Of a stretch of 64,000 nucleotides of DNA, positions 54,276-62,649 are shown piece by piece. Below the pieces are notes generated by a model. It had not been told where the DNA came from. It did not search any database and worked only from the letters and a program-made list of their open reading frames with translations. The stretch spans positions 3,104,356-3,168,355 of the forward strand of contig NZ_CP060140.1 of assembly GCF_022376295.1 (NCBI RefSeq), in the 5' to 3' direction. Every line of letters starts with the position of its first letter. Position 1 is the first letter of the stretch. The DNA comes from Nodularia sphaerocarpa UHCC 0038. GTDB taxonomy: Bacteria; Cyanobacteriota; Cyanobacteriia; Cyanobacteriales; Nostocaceae. Position numbers and translations under genes: made by a program.

Positions 54276-54764
54276 TTACACAGCTAGATAGCTGGCAGAG
54301 TATGTCTCTTTGAGAGATTTCCAACGGAAAGCGCGATCGCCTCCTCTCTCAACAACTACTTTTACTCGTGGTTCCAAACTAGGCAAAGTTGTTAAAAACT
54401 CAACCTCCTGATCAGCCAGAATCTGCCCTTCAATAATCCACAACACCAAGCCCTTAGACTTTGGTGGTAGCTGTTCCAGATTATAAGTAACAATCGGTGG
54501 TATGTAATACACATAACCCACCGCCGCACCACTACCAGTGCTTTTTTTACCCAGGTGAGGAGGTCTCACACCATGAACTCCTGTGAGATAGGCAGCTACG
54601 TCGCCCAGTCCCCTAGCAGTAATCAGAAGACTCCCATAGCCAGTAGCCCGCAATCGGCGGCGATATCGACCTTCAAAACCTCCTTCCAGAGGTACATAAA
54701 CACCAAGGGAACCAAATTTCTCCAAATCGCGGATGAAAGCGTTGCCAGTGGTAATCAGTGCCAT
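54276..54764 (-). CDS. ndhN: NAD(P)H-quinone oxidoreductase subunit N
   Basis: This 162-aa subunit belongs to the oxygenic-photosynthesis-specific part of NDH-1. The N-terminus MALITTGNAFIRDLEKFGSL, VYVPLEGGFEGRYRRRLRA, YLTGVHGVRPPHLGKK and YIPPIVTYNLEQLP are characteristic of NdhN. It sits on the peripheral, cytoplasm-facing arm. It stands alone, divergent from the ribosomal operon. Confidence 0.94.
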   Translation of the reverse strand: MALITTGNAFIRDLEKFGSLGVYVPLEGGFEGRYRRRLRATGYGSLLITARGLGDVAAYLTGVHGVRPPHLGKKSTGSGAAVGYVYYIPPIVTYNLEQLPPKSKGLVLWIIEGQILADQEVEFLTTLPSLEPRVKVVVERGGDRAFRWKSLKETYSASYLAV

Positions 54765-55606
54765 AAATTTTCGTCCTATCCCACTTAGATATCTCTATTA
54801 TTCACCCTCAACCCAGATTAGGTTAAAGTATTGAGGCCAGAAAGCCCAACTGATCATCTTTAATCAAAAACTATTTTAAATATTTATAGACAAAACTCAA
54901 TAGATGATTTATTATATTAGATTGTGACCTGTAAGAGTAAAAACTAACTTATTATTGCTCTGTAAGTTTTCAGATGTGTAACATCCGCAGCCAAAAATAA
55001 ACTTGGCTCAAAGTTGTCAGAGACTGGTAAACTAGAAAAGCTCTCAGGTTCAATCAGAGTTAATGGCTGAATAAAACAAGCCAACAAACGACTCTAAACC
55101 ACATTCACTCCTTTAAGCTTGAGAAACCAGGCGAAATCTTAAACTATAGTTTAAGGTGAAAGTAATGTGTTGAGTACGGATACTGGGTGGCAAAAAACCG
55201 CTTAAGTCCCACTACAGCACGGCAGAAGCAAGTTATGGCAAGAAAGCCACCAACAGCACTGCCTCCAGAAAGTGCCTAAGTAATAGCTTGGACGAAAGCA
55301 TTACTGCACAAAGCGCAAAGCTAGAAAGCATTGCCCTGATTCCAAAAGTTATTTTTTCTGAATGGGAAAAAGCTTGTGGCTGTTCTGGTGACCAAGTGAG
55401 TGAAAGTAAACGGATTCACCAAACAGAAAAGACACAACTCGTTGTGTCATGAAATATATGGTGTAGTGTTATCTGCTGCAAATTTCCGTTCGAGCAGCTT
55501 CCTCAAGAAAGGTTCGTCCAACCTCAATCGGCACTGATACAAATGTAAAAGTGTCCTCAAGAGTCCGATTCCAACACCAGCAAGTATATAAGGAGAACCA
55601 GTTACT
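54765..55606. promoter_or_regulatory. Upstream and leader region of the rplC operon
   Basis: About 840 bp lie between ndhN and rplC. The left 350 bp are AT-rich and hold the ndhN promoter. The right 450 bp (from about 55150) have more GC and several AAGAAAGC-like repeats, and a GACACAA/TTGTGTC stem with a CTCG loop at 55431-55448. An open frame without a start codon runs from about 55173 to 55451. This may be a structured leader for autoregulation by a ribosomal protein; that is inference. Confidence 0.5.
55431..55448 (+). promoter_or_regulatory. Stem-loop in the rplC leader
   Basis: GACACAA pairs with TTGTGTC over 7 bp (8 bp with the loop closed) around a CTCG tetraloop, 159 bp before the rplC start. 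It has no T-run. Confidence 0.5.
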
Positions 55607-56242
55607 GTGTCTGTAGGTATTCTCGGCACCAAACTGGGCATGACCCAAGTCTTTGACGAATCAGGAGTATCCATTCCTGTCACCGTAGTTCAAGCCGGTC
55701 CATGCACTGTTACACAAGTTAAAACAAAACAGACCGACGGTTATAGCGCCATCCAACTTGGTTATGGTGAAGTAAAACCCAAGGCGCTGAATAGACCTCT
55801 GCTGGGTCACTTGGCAAAATCATCTGCACCAGCTTTGCGTCATTTAAACGAATATCACACAGATAGCCCTAGTGACTATGCTTTAGGTCAAGAACTCAAA
55901 GCAGATATTTTTACTGAAGGTCAAATTGTCGATGTAGTCGGTACCAGTATTGGTCGTGGTTTTGCGGGCAACCAAAAGCGCAACAACTTCAGCCGTGGTC
56001 CCATGTCACATGGTTCAAAAAACCATAGAGCGCCGGGTTCCATTGGTGCAGGTACAACCCCCGGTCGTGTTTATCCCGGTAAACGGATGGCAGGGCGTTT
56101 GGGTGGAACCCGCGTGACAATTCGCAAGTTGACAGTGGTACGAGTAGACCTCGAACGCAACTTATTGCTAATTAAAGGAGCCATTCCTGGTAAACCGGGG
56201 TCCTTAGTGAATATTCTGCCTGCAAAGAAAGTTGGTAAGTAG
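55607..56242 (+). CDS. rplC: 50S ribosomal protein L3
   Basis: This 211-aa protein is a 23S rRNA-binding component near the peptidyl transferase centre. SVGILGTKLGMTQVFDE and GFAGNQKRNNFSRGPMSHGSKNHRAPGSIG are the L3 motifs. The start is GTG 55607 with AAGGAGA at 55590-55596. It is the first gene of the operon here; rpsJ, which leads it in E. coli, is absent, as usual in cyanobacteria. Confidence 0.97.
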   Translation: MSVGILGTKLGMTQVFDESGVSIPVTVVQAGPCTVTQVKTKQTDGYSAIQLGYGEVKPKALNRPLLGHLAKSSAPALRHLNEYHTDSPSDYALGQELKADIFTEGQIVDVVGTSIGRGFAGNQKRNNFSRGPMSHGSKNHRAPGSIGAGTTPGRVYPGKRMAGRLGGTRVTIRKLTVVRVDLERNLLLIKGAIPGKPGSLVNILPAKKVGK

Positions 56243-56277
56243 TCATTCAAAGGCAAAAGACACAAAAGGACATAACA

Positions 56278-56916
56278 ATGGTTGAAAGCGTAGTAAAAAA
56301 TTGGCAAGGAGAGCAAGTCGGCGAGACGACCTTTGAATTAAGAGTTGCTAAAGAATCAACAGCATCTCATATCGTGCATAGAGCCTTGGTCAGACAAATG
56401 ACCAACTCTCGCCAAGGAACTGCAAGTACAAAAACTCGTTCCGAAGTCAGAGGTGGTGGTCGTAAACCTTGGCGGCAAAAAGGCACCGGTCGCGCTCGTG
56501 CAGGGTCTATTCGTTCACCACTGTGGCGTGGTGGTGGTGTCATCTTTGGACCAAAACCCAGAGACTATAACCAAAAATTAAACCGCAAAGAACGACGTTT
56601 AGCACTGCGAACCGCATTAGTTAGTCGTGCCGAAGATTTGATCGTAGTACAAGACTTTAGTAACGAATTATCCCGCCCCAAAACCAAAGAATTAGTCGCA
56701 GCACTAGCTCGTTGGGGAGCAGCACCAGAAAATAAGGCATTGTTAATTATGCCGGCAATTTCCTCTGAGGATAACGTTTATCTGTCAGCCCGCAATATCC
56801 AAAACTTAAAGTTAATTGCAGCCGACCAGCTAAATGTTTACGATTTGCTGCACGCTGACAAAATTGTGATTACAGCATCAGCTTTAGCTAAAATTCAGGA
56901 GGTCTATAGTGCCTAA
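56278..56916 (+). CDS. rplD: 50S ribosomal protein L4
   Basis: This 212-aa protein lines the peptide exit tunnel; in E. coli it also autoregulates its operon. RQGTASTKTRSEVRGGGRKPWRQKGTGRARAGS is the conserved tunnel loop (named by its ends, about residues 44-76). AAGGACA precedes the start. Its end overlaps rplW by 8 bases. Confidence 0.97.
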   Translation: MVESVVKNWQGEQVGETTFELRVAKESTASHIVHRALVRQMTNSRQGTASTKTRSEVRGGGRKPWRQKGTGRARAGSIRSPLWRGGGVIFGPKPRDYNQKLNRKERRLALRTALVSRAEDLIVVQDFSNELSRPKTKELVAALARWGAAPENKALLIMPAISSEDNVYLSARNIQNLKLIAADQLNVYDLLHADKIVITASALAKIQEVYSA

Positions 56917-57223
56917 GTTTGACCCCCGCAACCTTGCCGACTTAGTGCGTCGCCCCATAGTGACTGAAAAGGCGACAATCCTGATGGAGCAAAATAAATA
57001 TACATTTGAAGTGGCTCCCAAGGCCACCAAGCCACAAATAAAAGCGGCAATTGAAGGCTTATTTGAAGTCAAAATTGTCAAAATTAATACCATGATGCCA
57101 CCACGCAAACAGCGTCGTGTTGGTAAATTCGTTGGTTACAAACCCCAATACAAGCGAGCTATCGTCACTGTAGCCCCTGGGGATGAAGAGAAAATTAGAC
57201 AAGTTCTATTCCCAGAGGTATAA
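56909..57223 (+). CDS. rplW: 50S ribosomal protein L23
   Basis: This 104-aa protein sits at the tunnel exit and is a docking site for trigger factor and SRP. RPIVTEKATILMEQNKYTFEV and RKQRRVGKFVGYKPQYKRA are typical. The start is GTG 56909, inside the end of rplD, with AGGAGGT at about 56897-56903, which suggests translational coupling. Confidence 0.97.
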   Translation: MPKFDPRNLADLVRRPIVTEKATILMEQNKYTFEVAPKATKPQIKAAIEGLFEVKIVKINTMMPPRKQRRVGKFVGYKPQYKRAIVTVAPGDEEKIRQVLFPEV

Positions 57224-57229
57224 AGCAAA

Positions 57230-58093
57230 ATGGGTACTCGTTCTTATCGTCCTTATACCCCTAGTACACGCCAAGTTACTGTTTCCGACTTTGCCGAAAT
57301 TACCAAATCAAAGCCGGAAAAATCTTTAACAGAATACGTGCATCGCCCCAAAGGTCGTAACAACCAAGGGCGCATCACTAGCCGTCGTCGGGGTGGCGGA
57401 CACAAACAAATGTACCGGATCATTGACTTTAAACGGGATAAACGTAATATTCCCGCCCAAGTCATAGCCATTGAATATGATCCCAACCGGAATGCGCGCA
57501 TTGCCCTTGTGTTATATCAAGATGGCGAAAAGCGTTACATTCTTCACCCCAATAAGTTGCCAGTGGGTGCAACAATTATTGCGGGTCCCGATTCTCCCTT
57601 TGAAGATGGCAATGCTTTGCCACTTTTGAATATTCCCTTGGGTACAAGCGTACACAACGTAGAACTAACACCTGGTAAAGGCGGACAAATTGTCCGGGCT
57701 GCTGGTGCTAACGCTCAAGTTGTAGCCAAAGAAGGTCAGTATGTCACACTGAAATTACCTTCGGGAGAAGTACGGATGATTCGGCGCGAATGCTACGCCA
57801 CCATCGGACAAGTAGGTAACACCGACGCGAGAAACTTGAGTGCGGGTAAAGCCGGACGTAATCGTTGGAAGGGTCGCCGTCCGAAGGTTAGAGGTAGCGT
57901 CATGAACCCCGTGGATCACCCACATGGTGGTGGTGAGGGTAGAGCGCCTATTGGTAGACCAGGCCCTGTAACACCTTGGGGTAAACCTACTTTGGGTGCG
58001 AAGACACGCAAACCCAAGAAAGCCAGCAGCAAATTGATCGTACGTCGCCGCCGTAAATCTTCTAAACGCGGTCGTGGTGGTCGTCAATCATAG
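57230..58093 (+). CDS. rplB: 50S ribosomal protein L2
   Basis: This 287-aa protein is one of the core 23S-binding proteins needed for subunit joining and peptidyl transfer. GRNNQGRITSRRRGGGHKQ, the AGRNRWKGRRPKVRG segment and MNPVDHPHGGGEGR are diagnostic. AGAGGT lies before the ATG. The C-terminus is highly basic (SKRGRGGRQ). Confidence 0.98.
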   Translation: MGTRSYRPYTPSTRQVTVSDFAEITKSKPEKSLTEYVHRPKGRNNQGRITSRRRGGGHKQMYRIIDFKRDKRNIPAQVIAIEYDPNRNARIALVLYQDGEKRYILHPNKLPVGATIIAGPDSPFEDGNALPLLNIPLGTSVHNVELTPGKGGQIVRAAGANAQVVAKEGQYVTLKLPSGEVRMIRRECYATIGQVGNTDARNLSAGKAGRNRWKGRRPKVRGSVMNPVDHPHGGGEGRAPIGRPGPVTPWGKPTLGAKTRKPKKASSKLIVRRRRKSSKRGRGGRQS

Positions 58094-58240
58094 AATTTTA
58101 GATTGTAAATTTTGGATTTTAGATTGGGTTGATTTGTCAGTATCCAGAATTTGTGAAACTTGACCAGAGACCTAATTCATTAAAATCCGAAATTCTCAAA
58201 TTTTTAATTCAAAATCTCAAATCCAAAATCCAAAATTGAA
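58093..58240. repeat. Inverted AT-rich repeats between rplB and rpsS
   Basis: The left side has TTTTAGATTGTAAATTTTGG followed by ATTTTAGATTGGG, and the right side has CAAAATCTCAAATCC followed by AAAATCCAAAATTG. They are approximate reverse complements and can form a large AT-rich hairpin. Such simple GATTTTGGATT repeats look like a further intergenic repeat family, here inside a ribosomal operon. Confidence 0.6.
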
Positions 58241-58242
58241 TT

Positions 58243-58521
58243 ATGGGTCGTTCTTTAAAAAAAGGGCCTTTTGTGGCCGATCACTTGCTGACCAAGATTG
58301 AAAAGCTCAACGCTAAAAACGAAAAGCAAGTAATCAAAACTTGGTCGAGAGCTTCGACAATTTTGCCCTTAATGATAGGTCATACCATCGCTGTTCACAA
58401 CGGTCGTCAACACGTTCCGGTTTTTGTGAACGAGCAAATGGTAGGACACAAGTTAGGAGAGTTCGCCCCCACACGTACCTATAGAGGTCATGGGAAGAGT
58501 GATAAAAAAGCAGGGAGATAG
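58243..58521 (+). CDS. rpsS: 30S ribosomal protein S19
   Basis: This 92-aa protein of the 30S head forms a complex with S13. MGRSLKKGPFVADHL and the MIGHTIAVHNGRQHVPVFV and KLGEFAPTRTYRGHGKSDKK segments are diagnostic. The 149-bp gap before it is filled by repeats and no Shine-Dalgarno is obvious. Confidence 0.98.
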   Translation: MGRSLKKGPFVADHLLTKIEKLNAKNEKQVIKTWSRASTILPLMIGHTIAVHNGRQHVPVFVNEQMVGHKLGEFAPTRTYRGHGKSDKKAGR

Positions 58522-58576
58522 TTATTAGTCATTAGTCATCAGCTAAAGACTAATAATCAGTGACTAATGACTAAAG
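58518..58576. repeat. STRR: TAGTCAT and ATGACTA heptamers
   Basis: TAGTCAT units on the left and AGTGACTAATGACTA units on the right face each other, so they form an inverted repeat in the rpsS-rplV gap. Confidence 0.8.
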
Positions 58577-58585
58577 GAGAAAATT

Positions 58586-58942
58586 ATGGCTATTGATACT
58601 ACTGAAGTTAAGGCGATCGCTCGTTATATCCGCATCTCTCCCTACAAAGTGCGTCGTGTCCTCGACCAAATTAGAGGGCGTTCTTACCGGGAAGCACTAA
58701 TTATATTGGAATTCATGCCCTATCGAGCCTGTGAACCAATATTGAAGCTTCTCAGAAGTGCCGCCGCTAATGCCGAGCATAATGCTGGTTTAGACCGGAC
58801 AAATCTGGTAATTACTCAGGCTTATGCCAATCAAGGTCCAGTGCTAAAACGGTTTCAACCCAGAGCGCAAGGGCGAGCTTATCAAATTCGCAAGCCAACG
58901 TGTCATATCACTGTGGCTGTAGCTGATGCTACTGCTGAATAA
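58586..58942 (+). CDS. rplV: 50S ribosomal protein L22
   Basis: This 118-aa protein has a long loop in the exit tunnel. YIRISPYKVRRVLDQIRGRSY and LKRFQPRAQGRAYQIRKPTCH are diagnostic. AAAGGAGA lies a good distance upstream of ATG 58586. The length is normal. Confidence 0.98.
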   Translation: MAIDTTEVKAIARYIRISPYKVRRVLDQIRGRSYREALIILEFMPYRACEPILKLLRSAAANAEHNAGLDRTNLVITQAYANQGPVLKRFQPRAQGRAYQIRKPTCHITVAVADATAE

Positions 58943-58993
58943 TTATCAAACCCGAAAAATTGCGTAAAGTCAGAAATTTTAGAGGAAGCATTT

Positions 58994-59770
58994 GTGGGAC
59001 AGAAGATTCATCCAGTTGGTTTTCGCCTGGGTATTACGCGTGAGCATCAATCTCGTTGGTTTGCAATTCCTGAGCGCTATCCAGAACTTTTACAAGAAGA
59101 CTACAAACTGCGTCAGTACATAGAACAAAAGCTGGGTAAACTGGCTCAAAACAACGCCGGCATTTCCGAAGTCAGAATTGAGCGCAAAGCCGATCAAATT
59201 GACTTAGAAGTACGCACAGCTAGACCTGGTGTAGTTGTCGGTCGTGGTGGACAAGGTATTGAATCACTGCGGATTGGACTACAAGAAGTGCTGGGTGGTA
59301 ATCGCCAAATTCGCATCAACGTAGTCGAAGTTCAAAAAGTTGATGCTGATGCTTCCCTGATTGGCGAATACATTGCTCAACAGTTGGAACGACGTGTTTC
59401 GTTTCGGCGGGTAGTACGCCAAGCCATTCAGCGCGCTCAACGTGCTGGTGTTCAAGGCATCAAAATTCAAGTCAGTGGTCGCCTCAACGGTGCAGAAATT
59501 GCCCGGACAGAGTGGACTCGTGAAGGTAGAGTACCTTTACATACCTTACGGGCTGATATTGACTACGCTTACTGCACAGCCAAAACAATTTACGGGATTC
59601 TGGGCATTAAAGTATGGGTGTTCAAGGGAGAAATTATCCCCGGACAGGAAGAAACTCCAGCCCCACCCAGTACACGCGATCGCGGCGACCGAGACCGCGA
59701 ACGTGAACCTCGTCGTCGTCAACAACAACGCCGTCGTCAGCAATTTGAAGACCGTTCTAACGAAGGATAG
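58994..59770 (+). CDS. rpsC: 30S ribosomal protein S3
   Basis: This 258-aa protein lines the mRNA entry channel. MGQKIHPVGFRLGITREHQSRW, the KH domain with VVVGRGGQGIESLR, and GRLNGAEIARTEWTREGRVPL are diagnostic. The start is GTG 58994 with AGAGGA upstream. The C-terminal tail (about 225-258) is an Arg/Gln/Asp-rich extension (DRGDRDREREPRRRQQQR) longer than in E. coli. Confidence 0.97.
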   Translation: MGQKIHPVGFRLGITREHQSRWFAIPERYPELLQEDYKLRQYIEQKLGKLAQNNAGISEVRIERKADQIDLEVRTARPGVVVGRGGQGIESLRIGLQEVLGGNRQIRINVVEVQKVDADASLIGEYIAQQLERRVSFRRVVRQAIQRAQRAGVQGIKIQVSGRLNGAEIARTEWTREGRVPLHTLRADIDYAYCTAKTIYGILGIKVWVFKGEIIPGQEETPAPPSTRDRGDRDREREPRRRQQQRRRQQFEDRSNEG

Positions 59771-59848
59771 TCATTAGTCATTAGTCCTGAGTCCTAAGTA
59801 AGACCAATGACCAATGACCAATGACCAATTACCAATGACAAATGACGA
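59768..59848. repeat. STRR: TAGTCAT and CCAATGA heptamers
   Basis: TAGTCATTAGTCCTGAGTCC on the left is followed by tandem CCAATGA/CAAATGA units up to 59846. The rpsC-rplP gap is almost entirely repeat. Confidence 0.82.
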
Positions 59849-59851
59849 ACC

Positions 59852-60277
59852 ATGTTAAGTCCTAGAAGAACTAAATTCCGCAAACAACAGCGCGGACGGA
59901 TGCAAGGCCTAGCTACCCGTGGCTGCAACATTGATTTTGGTGATTTTGCCCTGCAAGCTCAAGAACCATCTTGGATTACCGCCCGGCAAATTGAGGCCTC
60001 CCGTCGAGCAATGACCCGTTATATTCGCCGGGGTGGACAAATCTGGATTCGGATTTTTCCAGACAAACCAATCACCATGCGCGCAGCTGAAACCCGGATG
60101 GGTTCTGGTAAAGGTAATCCAGAATATTGGGTAGCCGTAGTTAAGCCAGGACGCATTATGTTTGAAATCGCTGGTGTTACCGAAGAAATCGCTCGTGAAG
60201 CGATGCGTTTGGCGGCAAATAAGCTACCGATTAAAACTAAGTTTATTGTGCGTTCTCAACCAAAGGAGCAGGAGTAG
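59852..60277 (+). CDS. rplP: 50S ribosomal protein L16
   Basis: This 141-aa protein helps position the A-site tRNA. MLSPRRTKFRKQQRGRMQG, GWITARQIEASRRAMTRYIRRGGQIWIRIFPDKP-type segment and RMGSGKGNPEYWVAVVKPG are diagnostic. rpmC begins 3 bp after its stop. Confidence 0.97.
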   Translation: MLSPRRTKFRKQQRGRMQGLATRGCNIDFGDFALQAQEPSWITARQIEASRRAMTRYIRRGGQIWIRIFPDKPITMRAAETRMGSGKGNPEYWVAVVKPGRIMFEIAGVTEEIAREAMRLAANKLPIKTKFIVRSQPKEQE

Positions 60278-60280
60278 GTT

Positions 60281-60496
60281 ATGCCTCTTCCCAAGATTTC
60301 AGAAGCTAGAGAATTCAGCGACGAGCAGCTGGTTGAGGAAATTCTCGCTGTTAAAAAACAACTGTTTCAGTTGCGCTTGCAAAAAGCGACAAGACAACTA
60401 GAAAAGCCTCACCAGTTCCGACACGCCCGACATCGCCTATCCCAATTGCTGACTGTCGAGACTGAACGTAAGCACAGCAGCAAGTCAACCGACTAA
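60281..60496 (+). CDS. rpmC: 50S ribosomal protein L29
   Basis: This 71-aa helical protein lies at the tunnel exit beside L23. LVEEILAVKKQLFQLRLQKAT and FRHARHRLSQLLTVETER are the L29 motifs. AGGAG in the end of rplP serves as its ribosome binding site. Confidence 0.96.
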   Translation: MPLPKISEAREFSDEQLVEEILAVKKQLFQLRLQKATRQLEKPHQFRHARHRLSQLLTVETERKHSSKSTD

Positions 60497-60515
60497 AGAA
60501 CAACAATAGGAGATT

Positions 60516-60767
60516 ATGGCAATCAAAGAACGAGTCGGCTTGGTCGTGAGCGACAAAATGCAAAAAACTGTAGTAGTTGCTATAGAAAATCGCTCTCCCC
60601 ACCCCAAGTACGGCAAAATCATGGTTAAAACTCGTCGTTATAAAGTCCACGACGAAGAGAATCAATGCAAAGTCGGCGATCGCGTGCGGATTCAAGAAAC
60701 TAGACCTTTGAGTAAAACCAAACGCTGGCAAGTCAAAGACATCTTGAATACTAAAGCCACAATGTAA
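60516..60767 (+). CDS. rpsQ: 30S ribosomal protein S17
   Basis: This 83-aa OB-fold protein binds 16S rRNA early in 30S assembly. GLVVSDKMQKTVVVAIENR and GDRVRIQETRPLSKTKRW are diagnostic. ATAGGAG is just upstream of the ATG. Confidence 0.97.
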   Translation: MAIKERVGLVVSDKMQKTVVVAIENRSPHPKYGKIMVKTRRYKVHDEENQCKVGDRVRIQETRPLSKTKRWQVKDILNTKATM

Positions 60768-60809
60768 CCCTAGTTACACGAATAAATCAGGATAAAAGGG
60801 AGACTAATT

Positions 60810-61178
60810 GTGATTCAAACCCAGACTTACCTGAATGTCGCAGATAATAGCGGTGCCAAAAAAATTATGTGCATCCGTGTATTAGGTGGTGGCAACAGAC
60901 GTTATGGTTTCATCGGCGACAGAATTATTGCCGTTGTTAAAGATGCCATTCCTAACATGGCCGTGAAAAAGTCAGATGTAATCGAAGCCGTGATTGTTCG
61001 CACCCGTCACAGCATCCGCCGTGATAGTGGTATGACCATTCGCTTTGACGATAACGCTGCCGTGATCATCAACAAAGATGGTAATCCCAGAGGTACACGG
61101 GTTTTTGGCCCAGTTGCCCGCGAATTACGTGAAAAGAGCTTCACCAAAATTGTTTCTCTGGCTCCGGAGGTACTGTAA
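60810..61178 (+). CDS. rplN: 50S ribosomal protein L14
   Basis: This 122-aa protein forms an inter-subunit bridge. IQTQTYLNVADNSGAKKIMC and GTRVFGPVARELREKSFTKIVSLAPEVL are diagnostic. The start is GTG 60810 with AAAGGGAGA upstream. The stop overlaps the rplX start by one base (TAATG), a sign of coupling. Confidence 0.98.
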   Translation: MIQTQTYLNVADNSGAKKIMCIRVLGGGNRRYGFIGDRIIAVVKDAIPNMAVKKSDVIEAVIVRTRHSIRRDSGMTIRFDDNAAVIINKDGNPRGTRVFGPVARELREKSFTKIVSLAPEVL

Positions 61179-61531
61179 TGGCAAACCGCAAGGAAAAGCC
61201 GAAAGTATTCTATAAAATGCACGTCAAAACTGGCGATACCGTGCAAGTAATTGCAGGTAAAGACAAAGGCAAAGTTGGAGAAATAGTTCAAGCACTACCT
61301 CAACTGAGCAAAGTCATTATCAAAGGTGTCAACATGAAGACGAAGCACGTGAAACCCCAGCAAGAAGGGGAATCAGGTAAAATCGTCACCCAGGAATTTC
61401 CCATCCATAGTTCCAACGTGATGTTATACTCCAGCAAGCAAAACGTCACCAGTCGTGTTTGTTACACCTTCACCGCAGAAGGTAAGAAAGTGAGAATGCT
61501 CAAGAAAACAGGCGAAATTCTCAATAACTAG
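61178..61531 (+). CDS. rplX: 50S ribosomal protein L24
   Basis: This 117-aa protein initiates 50S assembly. MHVKTGDTVQVIAGKDKGKVG is the KOW motif, followed by VNMKTKHVKPQQEGESGKI. GGAGG inside the end of rplN is its ribosome binding site. Confidence 0.97.
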   Translation: MANRKEKPKVFYKMHVKTGDTVQVIAGKDKGKVGEIVQALPQLSKVIIKGVNMKTKHVKPQQEGESGKIVTQEFPIHSSNVMLYSSKQNVTSRVCYTFTAEGKKVRMLKKTGEILNN

Positions 61532-61588
61532 AGAATTAGACCTTAAAAAAGTTTCCCTGACCAAGCCCAGGGATAAGGACAAGAAAGT

Positions 61589-62137
61589 ATGCCGACAACC
61601 AGACTCAAAAACTTATACCAAGAGACAATCGTCCCTAAACTGACTAATCAGTTTCAATACACCAATGTACATCAAGTACCAAAGGTGATTAAGATTACGA
61701 TTAACCGAGGTTTAGGCGAAGCGGCTCAAAATGCTAAGTCGCTAGAAGCGTCTTTAAATGAAATTGCGGTAATCACTGGTCAAAAACCAGTAGTGACGCG
61801 GGCAAAAAAGGCGATCGCTGGCTTTAAAATTCGTGAGGGGATGCCCGTAGGCATTATGGTAACTCTCCGAGGCGAACGAATGTATGCTTTTCTGGACAGA
61901 TTAATTAGCCTATCATTACCCAGAATTAGAGACTTTCGGGGCATTAGTCCTAAAAGTTTTGACGGCCGTGGTAACTACACTCTGGGTGTTAGAGAACAGC
62001 TAATTTTTCCAGAAGTCGAGTACGACAGCATCGACCAAATCCGTGGTATGGATATTTCCATCATCACAACAGCGAAAAACGACGAAGAGGGTCGCGCCTT
62101 ACTAAAAGAAATGGGAATGCCCTTTCGCGATCAATAA
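61589..62137 (+). CDS. rplE: 50S ribosomal protein L5
   Basis: This 182-aa protein binds 5S rRNA in the central protuberance. TGQKPVVTRAKKAIAGFKIREG and FRGISPKSFDGRGNYTLG are diagnostic. The ribosome binding site is AAGGACAAG. A stem CCCTGACCAAGCCCAGGG is in the rplX-rplE gap at about 61554-61571. Confidence 0.98.
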   Translation: MPTTRLKNLYQETIVPKLTNQFQYTNVHQVPKVIKITINRGLGEAAQNAKSLEASLNEIAVITGQKPVVTRAKKAIAGFKIREGMPVGIMVTLRGERMYAFLDRLISLSLPRIRDFRGISPKSFDGRGNYTLGVREQLIFPEVEYDSIDQIRGMDISIITTAKNDEEGRALLKEMGMPFRDQ

Positions 62138-62157
62138 GTTCATCTAAAGAGGGAACG

Positions 62158-62559
62158 ATGGCGGCTAACGATACAGTTGCAGATATGCTGACGCGCATCC
62201 GCAATGCCAACCTGGCAAGGCATCAAACAACACAAGTGCCAGCCACAAAAATGACTCGTAGTATTGCCAAAGTACTACAAGAGGAAGGTTTTGTTGCTGA
62301 AATTGCGGAAGCAGAAGAAGGGATTCAGAGGAATCTCGTGATTTCCCTGAAATACAAGGGTAAAAATCGTCAACCTTTAATCACCGCCTTAAAGCGAGTG
62401 AGTAAACCAGGTTTGCGCGTTTACTCCACCAGAAAAGAATTACCAAGGGTACTAGGTGGTATCGGCATTGCCATTATTTCTACATCCAGTGGCATCATGA
62501 CTGACCGGGAAGCCCGTCGTCAGAGCTTGGGTGGTGAAGTACTTTGCTATGTTTGGTAG
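62158..62559 (+). CDS. rpsH: 30S ribosomal protein S8
   Basis: This 133-aa 16S rRNA-binding protein organises the central domain; its E. coli homologue represses the spc operon. NDTVADMLTRIRNANLARH and ISTSSGIMTDREARRQSLGGEVLCYVW are diagnostic. AGAGGGA precedes the ATG. Confidence 0.98.
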   Translation: MAANDTVADMLTRIRNANLARHQTTQVPATKMTRSIAKVLQEEGFVAEIAEAEEGIQRNLVISLKYKGKNRQPLITALKRVSKPGLRVYSTRKELPRVLGGIGIAIISTSSGIMTDREARRQSLGGEVLCYVW

Positions 62560-62568
62560 TCTTAGCCC

Positions 62569-62606
62569 TTCTCTGCGAGACGCTACGCGAACGACTACGC
62601 TCAGGG
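62569..62606. repeat. Dispersed repeat with GAGACGCTACGCGAACG
   Basis: The rpsH-rplF gap contains TGCGAGACGCTACGCGAACG, whose CTACGCGAACG also begins the window (1-11). This motif is a familiar intergenic repeat of Nostoc-type genomes as I recall. Confidence 0.55.
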
Positions 62607-62649
62607 TCAATCCTTAGCGCTCAGGACTCAAGATAAAGGACAAAAAATC

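Noticed and set aside
55173..55451. An open frame of about 90 codons in the rplC leader.
   Set aside because: It has no ATG, and the only TTG is deep inside; the predicted protein has no family resemblance. It is kept only as a leader observation.
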